Positions 40,340 through 47,266 of a stretch of 64,000 bases of DNA are shown piece after piece (positions within the stretch are counted from its first letter, which is position 1; every line of letters starts with the position of its first letter). Both the position numbers and the translations under genes were made by a program. This stretch comes from Ideonella_A intermedia_A (GTDB lineage Bacteria; Pseudomonadota; Gammaproteobacteria; Burkholderiales; Burkholderiaceae_C). The notes below the pieces were generated by a model. The model did no database searches and had not been told where the DNA came from. It was given only the letters and a program-made list of their open reading frames with translations. The stretch is taken from positions 1 to 64,000 of the forward strand of contig CALRPU020000024.1 of assembly GCA_943370175.1 (NCBI GenBank). Reading direction: 5' to 3'.

Positions 40340-41143
40340 ATGCAGTGTTTAAACAGATATCAGGAAAAGCTGAAAGAAATTCAGCTTCTGTCCGACGCTG
40401 CCCAGCGCTCCCTTGACGACCGAACCAGCGAGGGGCGGATTCAAGCCAACGCCATAACGCGCTCGGGCCTAGTTCTGTTATGCGGCTATCTGGAAGGCTA
40501 CATTAGAGATTTGCTAACCGAAATGACGGAAAGGATTAACGATGCATCACCGCCGATTGACAACCTCTCTCCTAGACTGATTTTTTCTGCCGTAGAAGAT
40601 GAAGTTGCCAACATGCGCGAGGGGCGGGCAGCATTGGGCTTCTTCGAAGTATCTCGAAATGTAAGGCCGATCAAACTGAATCACAAAAAACTCGCGAAGA
40701 CCGGCGGAAATCCAACGGTCGATACCATAGAGGGGCTCCTCGCTTGTTTCGGTATTGGCTCAGCGGTAGATAAGTTGTCCGTTCGAGATTTCGGAATTGA
40801 TTCGACATTTATTTCGGAGTCGCAAATAAACGAGCGAACTCGAGAAAAGATTCAAGGCATCGTCGAACCGCATGCAGGGTCAAATACTTCGGAAGCTTTG
40901 GCAAAAATAATTGAAACGCTCGAACAATGTTGGAGCCCAAAGACAAAGCGGCGTTCGGTGGGATATGTTGGTGGAATTGAAGAACTGCTAAAGCGGAGAA
41001 ACCGTATCGCTCATGGCGAAAGTGAGGAACAAGTGACGCCGGGTGAACTACGCTCCGAGGCGGCAATGGTTGAGCGACTCATAATTGGCCTCGATGCGCT
41101 CGCAGAAGCACAACTTGAGATTCTCGTTGGCGCCGTACAGTAA
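40340..41143 (+). CDS. HEPN-domain protein (MAE_28990/MAE_18760-like), predicted RNase
   Basis: A 267-residue protein. The N-terminal helical part contains SGLVLLCGYLEGYIRDLLTE, seen in MAE_28990/MAE_18760-type HEPN proteins. The C-terminal helix carries LLKRRNRIAHGESEE with Arg220 and His225, the R-x4-H signature of HEPN ribonucleases. It starts 9 bases after the DUF262 gene with AAGAAGG as ribosome site and shares its AT-rich composition, so the two are one unit. Such HEPN proteins are predicted toxins or abortive-infection effectors. No activity has been shown for this pair as far as I know. Confidence 0.75.
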   Translation: MQCLNRYQEKLKEIQLLSDAAQRSLDDRTSEGRIQANAITRSGLVLLCGYLEGYIRDLLTEMTERINDASPPIDNLSPRLIFSAVEDEVANMREGRAALGFFEVSRNVRPIKLNHKKLAKTGGNPTVDTIEGLLACFGIGSAVDKLSVRDFGIDSTFISESQINERTREKIQGIVEPHAGSNTSEALAKIIETLEQCWSPKTKRRSVGYVGGIEELLKRRNRIAHGESEEQVTPGELRSEAAMVERLIIGLDALAEAQLEILVGAVQ

Positions 41144-41742
41144 CCAAATATTCTGAATATGCGACGCTGCGTTCTACCTATGCCGGTAGCGCGTCCTCGC
41201 CAAGAAGTGCGGAGCCAACGTGATCGACGCGGCGGTGGCGCCGGCGACAGGCATAGATCCGCACTACCCTGGGGGCGCCGAGCCCCCCCCTCGCTTCCTA
41301 GGTCGTCTAGCGCGTCCGGCAAGATCAGGTGCAGAGATGCCGAATGTCGTAGTGGTCGAGACAGACTCCAGTCGTGCAACAAAATTACAACTGTACTCTC
41401 TCGCGCACTTGTGCTGAGTTGCTCCAAGTTGGCCTCAGATGCTGCGTGTAGTGCTCTACTAGCTATGCATGGCGCGCACGAGCAGAGCCGCTATGGTCGG
41501 CGATGCTCTTTGAGCAGTTACATGCAGGTACATGCGGTCCGATGATGGAAGTAGATCCATGTGCAATCGCGCGCGCTGTAGTGCTCAATCCATCACCATC
41601 ATTCTGGCGGTCGTGGTGGTCAGCCCTAAAGGAAGTCCTGAGTCCTGCACTGTGTATAACCTGTGCATATCATAATTCTCCATAATTGCCCATAATTCAC
41701 AATGCGGGATGGAGAGGGGCGCTTCAGGTGTAGTGTGCTGCG
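41144..41742. other. gene-poor AT-rich stretch at the island's right part
   Basis: About 600 bases without a convincing gene. Short ORFs on both strands are Arg/Ser-rich and match nothing I recognise. The last 100 bases are AT-rich and hold three evenly spaced repeats (annotated separately). There is no clear terminator after the HEPN gene. Confidence 0.5.
41671..41700. repeat. three 10-bp phased direct repeats CATAATTNNC
   Basis: CATAATTCTC, CATAATTGCC and CATAATTCAC follow each other without gaps, so the conserved 7-mer recurs on the same face of the helix. They lie 43-72 bases upstream of the ATG at 41743. Inference: a cooperative protein-binding site controlling the small gene, or a recombination-related site at the island end. 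Confidence 0.7.
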
Positions 41743-42069
41743 ATGGACACTTCGATCATCCAAAGCCGCATCGGTGTCGCAAGAGCCGCTCGCCAGGCCA
41801 GGCAGCTGGCACGCCTCGACATGCCGGCGCCGTGGCAGCCTGTGGTGCTGGAGGCCATCGCGCGGATCGCGCAGCGGGGCGTAATCGTCGACCGCGCGAC
41901 GATTGAGTACGGAGGCCTGCGCATCATCATGCGCACCCGAGACCCTGAGCCCCGCGCCATTGAGGCGGAGGCGGCCAAGGCGTGTGCTGGACTGTGCGCG
42001 TGCTGTGGAGCGCCTGCAGGCGGTCTGCGTGGCCACATGCCAGCCTGTCGCCAGCATGCGTCTTATTAG
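41743..42069 (+). CDS. small cysteine-rich hypothetical protein at the island edge
   Basis: A 108-residue protein, MDTSIIQSRIGVARAARQAR, with a helical basic N-terminal half, a short beta-like segment (VDRATIEYGGLRIIMRTRD) and a C-terminal Cys/His cluster (CAGLCACCGAPAG, then GHMPACRQH) that could bind zinc. I do not recognise the family. GC-rich codon use differs from the AT-rich stretch before it. It lies between the phased repeats and the tRNA-Asn gene, and its stop codon falls within a direct repeat. Regulatory or recombination-accessory roles are possible but unsupported. Confidence 0.55.
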   Translation: MDTSIIQSRIGVARAARQARQLARLDMPAPWQPVVLEAIARIAQRGVIVDRATIEYGGLRIIMRTRDPEPRAIEAEAAKACAGLCACCGAPAGGLRGHMPACRQHASY

Positions 42070-42094
42070 ACAGCGGTCCGATTTTTATTAGACA
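42063..42094. repeat. direct repeat TTATTAGACA, two copies 22 bp apart
   Basis: TTATTAGACA occurs at 42063-42072 and 42085-42094, between the small Cys-rich gene and the tRNA terminator. Close to a tRNA 3' end, such repeats may be excisionase-type or old attachment-site motifs. This is inference from position. Confidence 0.5.
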
Positions 42095-42108
42095 AAGCCC
42101 AAAACGAA

Positions 42109-42142
42109 AAGCCGGACAACACGCTAAGTTGTTGTCCGGCTT
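42109..42142 (-). terminator. rho-independent terminator of tRNA-Asn
   Basis: AAGCCGGACAAC and GTTGTCCGGCTT form a perfect 12-bp stem around a 10-base loop. Read on the minus strand it is followed by TTCGTTTT, giving a T-rich tail. It lies 9 bases beyond the tRNA 3' end. Confidence 0.85.
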
Positions 42143-42150
42143 ACGATTTT

Positions 42151-42226
42151 TGGCTCCCCGACCTGGGCTCGAACCAGGGACCTACGGATTAACAGTCCGG
42201 CGCTCTACCGACTGAGCTATCGAGGA
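42151..42226 (-). tRNA. tRNA-Asn (anticodon GTT)
   Basis: On the minus strand a 76-base cloverleaf begins TCCTCGATAGCTCAGTCGG and ends in an encoded CCA (42151-42153). The acceptor stem UCCUCGA/UCGGGGA pairs fully with one G-U. The D-loop has the usual AGTCGGTAGAG form, the anticodon loop ACTGTTAATC has GTT, and the T-arm is GGTTCGAGCC. Its 3' end faces the defence island, the usual side of tRNA-targeted integration. Confidence 0.97.
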
Positions 42227-42238
42227 ACAGAGCCTCGC

Positions 42239-42267
42239 ATTATATACAGAAAAATTCGGACTCGGAA
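42239..42267 (-). promoter_or_regulatory. tRNA-Asn promoter
   Basis: On the minus strand a perfect TATAAT (42239-42244) lies 12 bases before the tRNA. A weak -35 (TTCCGA, 42262-42267) sits at 17 bases, and a GC-rich discriminator (GCGAGGC) follows, as expected for a stringently controlled tRNA promoter. Confidence 0.65.
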
Positions 42268-42274
42268 AGAGACT

Positions 42275-44548
42275 TCACAAGAAGGCTTCGACGCTGAGTC
42301 GCAAGGTGCGTGCGGGCAGCGGGAACAGGTAGGCGTGTCCGAACTGGTACGGGGCTTCGCGCCACGCGCGGCGGTCGAAGAGGTTGTCCACACCGGCGCG
42401 CCAGACCAGCGGCGTGGTGCTGGCGGTCTGGTAGCGCAGCCCGGCGTCGACGCGGCTCCAGCCGCCGATGCGCGCGCTGTTGTCGGGCAGCACCATGCGG
42501 TTGCCTTCGGCCACCCAGTCGGCGCGCAGCGACAGACCTGCGATGGCCGGCACGTCGTAGCGGGCCTGCCACTTCACGGTGCGGTCCGGCACATTGGCGG
42601 GCCGCAGGCCGTTGATGGTGGGGTCGGCACTGCCGTCACGCCGGGCGCGCAGCCACAGCGCGCTGCCTTGCAGCAGCCAGGGGCCGCTGCGCCAGCCGGC
42701 CTGAGCTTCCAGCCCGGTGTGGCGGGCCTCGCCGTCGGCGCGGCGGGTGCACGTGCCGCCGGGTGTGTCGCTGCCGCAGTCGGTGCCCAGGTCGGCGAAG
42801 GCGGGCCGGCGCACGTCGAACAGGGCGGCGCTCAGGGTCAGCTCCCCGCCGCGGGCCAGGGGCGCGCTGGTCTTCAGGCCCAGCTCGGTCTGTTTGCTGC
42901 GCAGGGCCGGCAAGGCTTCGCCGCGGTTGGTGTAGCGGGCGCGGTTGGGCACCACGTCGCTTTCAACACCTTCGCCCCAGCTGACGTACACGGTGCTGCG
43001 TGGCCCCAGTGCCTGGGTCAGCGCCAGCCATGGCGTGGTGAACTGCTGGGCGTAATTGGTCGGGCGCGAGCCGTTGGTGCGAACGCTGTCGCGCTGCAGC
43101 CGGGTGTGGCGCAGCCCCAGCCAGGCGCCGAAGCCTCCACCGAACTGCACGGCATCGCGCACGAAGAGCTCGGTCGAGCGCTCGTTGCGGTCGGTGTTTT
43201 CGTCGGTCAGCGTGGGATCGGCGGGCGTGAACAGCGTGCCCTGCACATTGCCTTGGCCAACGTAGTTGTAGGCCTGGCGCTGAAATCGCGCGCTGAAGCT
43301 GCTGCGCAGCAGGCCGGCTTCCAGCCGGTGCGCCACCGGCCCGGTGGTGAGGGTGCCGGCGATGCTCAATTCGGCGGCGTTGGTTCGGCGGCGTTCGTTG
43401 TCGCTGCGGAAGTCGTACAGGTCGTAGGTGCCGTTCGGGCAGTAGCGGTCGCTGTAGTAGACGTCGGCGGCGGCGTCGTAGCAGCCGTACGGAAACGCGA
43501 TGCGGTCGTCCGAGCGCAAGCGCTGGGTGCCCAGATGGGCCCGCGCCTGCCAATCGGCCGACAGGCGGTGCGTGAGCCGCAGCGACGCCGTGTTGCCCTG
43601 CAGCACCACGGGCTGCGACCACGGCTGGTTGTTGAGGTTGATGCGCGGGTCCACGGGCGTCGGCACCGCGTTGCCCAGCAAGCTGAAGCCGGGCACGCTG
43701 GGTTGGCTGCGCCGGCTGGATTCGACCTCCGCTTCCACCAGGGTGTCGCGCCCCAGGCGCCAATCGCCGGCCAGCGACAGCAGTTGGCGCTCGCCATCGG
43801 CATCGCGCACCTTGGGGTCGAGTCGCTCCACGGCGGCATTCACGCGCAGGCCGACGCTGCGGTCGGTGCCGAACCGCTCGCTGAGGTCAACGGCGGCCGC
43901 CACGCTGCCGCGTTCACGCCAACGCAGTTCCGCACGGCGCAGCGAGGTGTCCAGCGGGCGCTTGACGACGAAGTTGACCAGACCGCCCGGCGCGCTGGTG
44001 CCCGCTTGCAAGCCGCTGGTGCCCTTGAGCACCTCGATGCTGTCCTTGTTGTCCAGCGCGATCGCGGTCTCCGCGTTGATGGGCAGGCCATCGCGGCGGT
44101 AGTTGCTGCGGTTGTCGATGACAAAGCCGCGCACGGTGAGGTAATCCCAATAGCCCTCGGTGTTGTAGGCGTCGCTGACGCTGGCGTCGATGCGGGTGAT
44201 GTCGGACAGGCGCGTGACGCCGCGGTCCCGCAGCTGCTCGGCGGACAGCACCGAGGCCTGGAAAGGTGCCTTGCTGAGCGGCACGCCGCCCCAGCCCCCC
44301 ACGCCGACCACAGGGTCGGCACGGCCGGTGACGTTGACGGTGCCCAGCTGCCCGATGGGGGCGGTGGACGCGTCGGTGGCGACCGTGGCGGCGCTTGCCG
44401 GTGCCGGCGTTGGCGTTGGCGTTGGCGTTGGCGTTGCCGTGGCCGAGGGAGGGGTGTTGACGGTTTGCGCCTGGCTCCAGCCGGCGCCCAACAGGGCGGC
44501 CGCGGCGGCAAGGGTGGCGTGGCGGAAGGTCGGTGTGGGTCGTGCCAT
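42275..44548 (-). CDS. TonB-dependent outer-membrane receptor under TPP-riboswitch control (candidate thiamin-compound receptor)
   Basis: A 757-residue protein with a signal peptide (ATLAAAAALLGAGWSQAQ) and a Thr-Pro repeat linker. The plug domain (LSAEQLRDRGVTRLSDITRI, YLTVRGFVIDNRSNYRRDG, DSIEVLKGTSGLQAG, PGGLVNFVVKRP) precedes a 22-strand-type barrel ending in Phe-Leu (RTLRLSVEAFL). Barrel and plug look like FhuA/FpvA-type siderophore receptors. A TPP riboswitch in its leader instead implies control by thiamin pyrophosphate, so import of thiamin or a precursor is likely. ATG 44548 gives a proper signal peptide; the frame is open to 44629. No inner-membrane thiamin transporter is adjacent. 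Confidence 0.88.
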   Translation of the reverse strand: MARPTPTFRHATLAAAAALLGAGWSQAQTVNTPPSATATPTPTPTPTPAPASAATVATDASTAPIGQLGTVNVTGRADPVVGVGGWGGVPLSKAPFQASVLSAEQLRDRGVTRLSDITRIDASVSDAYNTEGYWDYLTVRGFVIDNRSNYRRDGLPINAETAIALDNKDSIEVLKGTSGLQAGTSAPGGLVNFVVKRPLDTSLRRAELRWRERGSVAAAVDLSERFGTDRSVGLRVNAAVERLDPKVRDADGERQLLSLAGDWRLGRDTLVEAEVESSRRSQPSVPGFSLLGNAVPTPVDPRINLNNQPWSQPVVLQGNTASLRLTHRLSADWQARAHLGTQRLRSDDRIAFPYGCYDAAADVYYSDRYCPNGTYDLYDFRSDNERRRTNAAELSIAGTLTTGPVAHRLEAGLLRSSFSARFQRQAYNYVGQGNVQGTLFTPADPTLTDENTDRNERSTELFVRDAVQFGGGFGAWLGLRHTRLQRDSVRTNGSRPTNYAQQFTTPWLALTQALGPRSTVYVSWGEGVESDVVPNRARYTNRGEALPALRSKQTELGLKTSAPLARGGELTLSAALFDVRRPAFADLGTDCGSDTPGGTCTRRADGEARHTGLEAQAGWRSGPWLLQGSALWLRARRDGSADPTINGLRPANVPDRTVKWQARYDVPAIAGLSLRADWVAEGNRMVLPDNSARIGGWSRVDAGLRYQTASTTPLVWRAGVDNLFDRRAWREAPYQFGHAYLFPLPARTLRLSVEAFL
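44406..44435. repeat. hexanucleotide repeat GGCGTT x5 in the receptor gene
   Basis: Five perfect copies of GGCGTT. On the minus strand they encode alternating Thr-Pro in the linker just after the signal peptide of the TonB-dependent receptor. Copy changes would lengthen or shorten the linker without frameshift. Confidence 0.9.
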
Positions 44549-44629
44549 CGTGGGTCCAAGGTCGATGGCAGGGCGGCGTGCGTGCGTCGCGCCGCGGCGT
44601 GCGCCAAGGCACGGGCGGCCGACGTTCAC

Positions 44630-44718
44630 GCTTGCTTCCCTGCGCGAGGATTACCTCAATCAGGTTCAAAGGGACTTTCTCAGTCGAACGTCACAAGACG
44701 TTCAACACCCCCAGCGGA
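44630..44718 (-). ncRNA. TPP riboswitch (THI element)
   Basis: Minus-strand reading gives the conserved aptamer parts in order: CGCTGGGGGTG, a variable hairpin GAACGTC-TTGT-GACGTTC (perfect 7-bp stem), ACTGAGA, CCCTTTGAACCTGATT, GAGGTAATCCTCGCGCAGGG and AAGC. These correspond to the GGGGGUG, CUGAGA, CCUUGAACCUGAU and GCGCAGGGA blocks of THI boxes. The aptamer ends about 80 bases before the TonB-dependent receptor start. No strong intrinsic terminator is obvious in between, so regulation may act on translation. Confidence 0.9.
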
Positions 44719-44719
44719 T

Positions 44720-44741
44720 GCCGTGCCCCTCAGGGCACGGC
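44720..44741 (-). other. 9-bp stem hairpin just upstream of the riboswitch
   Basis: GCCGTGCCC-CTCA-GGGCACGGC is a perfect 9-bp stem with a tetraloop, 64 bases after the stop of the ferredoxin reductase gene and directly before the TPP aptamer. No T-run follows on the minus strand. A GATAAT at 44749-44754 (minus) could be a -10 placing this hairpin at the very 5' end of the receptor mRNA. Confidence 0.5.
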
Positions 44742-44805
44742 GATGCGGATTATCAACGAAAGCGGGTGGGCGGCGCTGGCAGCAGACCGCTTTGCAGCGC
44801 GCGTT

Positions 44806-45864
44806 TCACGCGGCGCCAAGGCCCAGGATGCGGTGCAGCTTCGGGCTGGTGGTCGTGTACAGCAGGTGCTGAGGCCGGTCGGGAAACAGCCGGGCTGCCG
44901 CGGCATGAGCCGCCATCGTGGCCTCGTGAAAGCCGCACAGGATCAGCTTCTTCTTGCCCGGGTAGGTGACGACGTCGCCCACCGCGTGCACGCCCGGCAG
45001 GCTGGTCTGGTAGCCGACCGGCTCGACGCTCAACTGCTTGCGTTCCATCGCCAGGCCCCAATCGGCAATCGGCCCCAGGCGCGGGCTCAGGCCTTGGCGC
45101 ACCAGCACCTGGTCGACGTCGATCACCCGCGTGCTCGCGTCGGGCTGGCTGATGACCAGGGCCTTCAGGCGATCTGCCGTGGATTCGTGGCCGACCGGCT
45201 GGCCGACGATGAAATGAAGGCGCCCGTCGCGGCAGCGCGCGCTGAACTCGGCCAGCGCGGCGGGCTCCGCCTTCAGCACGTCGCGCCGGTGCAGCAGGCC
45301 GACGCGCGCAGGGGCTCGGGCCGAACCCACGCGATCACTCAGTGCCAAGGCGGTCTCGACGGCGGGTTCTTCACCGCCAAGAATCAGCACGTCGCGCCCG
45401 GCCAGTTGTTCGGGCTCGGGCAGGTGGTGGTGCAGTTGACGGCCCTCGTGCACCTCGATGCCATCGAGCTTCAGCCGTTTCGGTTCGAAGGCGCCCACGC
45501 CACCGGCGATGAAGACCGACCGCGCCAACCAGCGCTGTCCATCGTCCGTCTCGACGGCGATGCGGCCATCGTCCTGGGGGGCCAGAGACACCACCGTGCG
45601 ACCCAAGTGCAGGTCAGGCTTCATCGGCGCCATCTGGCGCACCAGCCGGTCCACGAGTTCGCGGCCGCTGCACACCGGGATGCCCGGCACGTCGTAGATG
45701 GGCTTGTCGGGGTAAAGCTCGGCGCACTGGCCGCCCAGGTGGGGCAGGGCGTCGATCAGGTGGGCGTGGATCTCGTGCAAGCCCAGCTGAAACACCTGAA
45801 ACAGGCCGGTGGGCCCGCCGCCGATGACCAGGGCGTCGGTGGGGATCGGTTCGGTTCGGCTCAT
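44806..45864 (-). CDS. ferredoxin--NADP+ reductase, thioredoxin-reductase-like type
   Basis: A 352-residue flavoprotein with N-terminal FAD site ALVIGGGPTGLFQVFQLGL, the HLGGQCAELYPDKPIYDVPG block typical of the bacterial TrxR-like FNR family (no CxxC redox pair), a second dinucleotide site VLILGGEEPAVETALALSDR (Gly pattern altered to GGEEPA) and the FAD-contact VHAVGDVVTYPGKKKLILCG. It moves electrons between NADPH and ferredoxin. It is followed 47 bases upstream by the fdxA ferredoxin gene on the same strand, a likely partner. Confidence 0.9.
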   Translation of the reverse strand: MSRTEPIPTDALVIGGGPTGLFQVFQLGLHEIHAHLIDALPHLGGQCAELYPDKPIYDVPGIPVCSGRELVDRLVRQMAPMKPDLHLGRTVVSLAPQDDGRIAVETDDGQRWLARSVFIAGGVGAFEPKRLKLDGIEVHEGRQLHHHLPEPEQLAGRDVLILGGEEPAVETALALSDRVGSARAPARVGLLHRRDVLKAEPAALAEFSARCRDGRLHFIVGQPVGHESTADRLKALVISQPDASTRVIDVDQVLVRQGLSPRLGPIADWGLAMERKQLSVEPVGYQTSLPGVHAVGDVVTYPGKKKLILCGFHEATMAAHAAAARLFPDRPQHLLYTTTSPKLHRILGLGAA

Positions 45865-45911
45865 GCTCGGGGTGGGCTCGGCACGCCCTCAGCGCGCCTG
45901 CCCGCCCGCCT

Positions 45912-46235
45912 TCACTTGATCAGTTCGGACAGCTTGCCGGTGCGGTCTTTCCACTCGTCCGCGTCGGGCAAGGCCGGCTTGCGCTTCGTGATGCTGGGCC
46001 AGCCGCGGGCCAGTTCGGCGTTCAACTTGATCATGTGCAGTTGATCGGCCGGCACGTCCTCTTCCGGCATGATCGCGTTGACCGGGCACTCCGGAATGCA
46101 GACGGCGCAGTCGATGCATTCGTCCGGGTCGATGGTCAGGAAGTTGGGACCTTCGCGAAAGCAGTCCACCGGGCACACGTCGACGCAGTCGGTGTACTTG
46201 CAACGGATGCACGATTCGGTGACGACGTGGGTCAT
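45912..46235 (-). CDS. fdxA: 7Fe ferredoxin, FdxA type
   Basis: A 107-residue protein starting MTHVVTESCIRCKYTDCVDV. The cysteine pattern CIRCKYTDCVDVCPVDCF plus CIDCAVCIPECPVNA fits one [3Fe-4S] and one [4Fe-4S] cluster, as in Azotobacter-type FdI. The C-terminal helical tail (LNAELARGWPSITKRKPALP) is characteristic of the proteobacterial FdxA group. It is a cytosolic electron carrier, probably reduced by the neighbouring reductase. The ORF reads on upstream to 46592, but only in low-complexity sequence. Confidence 0.95.
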   Translation of the reverse strand: MTHVVTESCIRCKYTDCVDVCPVDCFREGPNFLTIDPDECIDCAVCIPECPVNAIMPEEDVPADQLHMIKLNAELARGWPSITKRKPALPDADEWKDRTGKLSELIK

Positions 46236-46288
46236 GGTCAGGCTCGGAAAAGATGGGCTGGCACCGCAACGGTGCAAAACGTGAGATT

Positions 46289-47266
46289 TTAAGCGGTGTG
46301 GGCGCCGGCTTGGGACGCGAGGGGCATGCTCGACGCGTGGTCGGAAGCCTCGCCATCGGCCTCGGCGCGGGCGTCGACGCCTGGGTCCAAAGACATCGCA
46401 TCGGCGCCGTTGCCTGCGGCTTGAGCGCATCGCGCCAGCACCGGCACCGCGCCTGCGCCCACCGTCACCACGGTCGGGCGGCCTGCGTGCAGCATCGCCG
46501 CGCGCGGCAGCGTGGCCACCACATGGTCGCTGTGCAGCTGATCGGTCCAGCCGGCGCGCGACACCACGCTGACCGGCGTCTGGGCCGGCCAACCGGCCTC
46601 GATCAGGCGGCGCGACAGGGCGGCCAGCTGTCGGCCGGCCATGTAGAAGACCTCGGTGTCCGCGGTGCGCGACGCACGCAAGCGGCCGGTGTGGTCGCGC
46701 TGGGGAAACTGGGCATCGAAGACATCGGTCGGCTCGCCCCCGACCTGCGCGCTGGCGCCGCGGGGCGAGGCCACCGCGGTCATTGCCGTGCTCAAGCTGA
46801 CGCTGCGCCCGGTGCCGCGGCGCGTCAGCGGCCGCTGGGTGGCGGCCGCGGCGGCGATGGCGGCGGTCACACCCGGCACCACTTCGCTGTCGATGCCAGC
46901 ATCGGCCAGGGCTTCAAGTTCCTCTTCGAGGCGGCCGAAGACGCTCGGGTCGCCGCCCTTGAGCCGCACCACCAAGCCCACCCGGCGCGCGTGCTTGACC
47001 AGCAGCGCATTGATGCTGGTCTGCGCGGTGCTGTCGCAAAAGCCGCGCTTGCCGACGTGGATCCACTGGGCTTGTGGTGCGAGGTCGCGCAGCGCCGCAT
47101 CGGTCAGGGCGTCGTGCAGCACCACGTCGGCTCGACCGAGCCGTTGGGCGCCGCGCACGGTGATCAAGTCCGCCGCGCCCGGCCCCGCCCCGATGAAACA
47201 AACCTTGCCCATGCCTGTGTCCTGTCGTTGGCGCTGATGCGGCGTGGGCGCCGCGGGTGAGGTCAC
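46289..47266 (-). CDS. cobA: uroporphyrinogen-III C-methyltransferase (SUMT)
   Basis: A 325-residue protein with SUMT motifs: VCFIGAGPGAADLITVRGAQ, DVVLHDAL, LVVRLKGGDPSVFGRLEEEL and EVVPGVTAAIAAAA, then a tail of about 60 residues past the catalytic fold. It uses SAM to make precorrin-2 from uroporphyrinogen III, the first step to the siroheme that CysI needs; this explains its place at the end of the cys operon. GTG 47266 overlaps the cysN stop by 4 bases (GTGA); ATG 47212 (MGKVCFIG) with AGGA upstream is an equally reasonable start. No siroheme synthase domain is fused. Confidence 0.9.
   Translation of the reverse strand: MTSPAAPTPHQRQRQDTGMGKVCFIGAGPGAADLITVRGAQRLGRADVVLHDALTDAALRDLAPQAQWIHVGKRGFCDSTAQTSINALLVKHARRVGLVVRLKGGDPSVFGRLEEELEALADAGIDSEVVPGVTAAIAAAAATQRPLTRRGTGRSVSLSTAMTAVASPRGASAQVGGEPTDVFDAQFPQRDHTGRLRASRTADTEVFYMAGRQLAALSRRLIEAGWPAQTPVSVVSRAGWTDQLHSDHVVATLPRAAMLHAGRPTVVTVGAGAVPVLARCAQAAGNGADAMSLDPGVDARAEADGEASDHASSMPLASQAGAHTA

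Noticed and set aside
41159..41545. 128-codon plus-strand ORF after the HEPN gene
   Set aside because: Arg/Ser/Cys-rich with no domain or ribosome site; overlapping frames on both strands are just as open.
42335..44872. 845-codon plus-strand ORF opposite the TonB-dependent receptor
   Set aside because: Antisense frame; the minus strand has signal peptide, plug and barrel motifs and a riboswitch.
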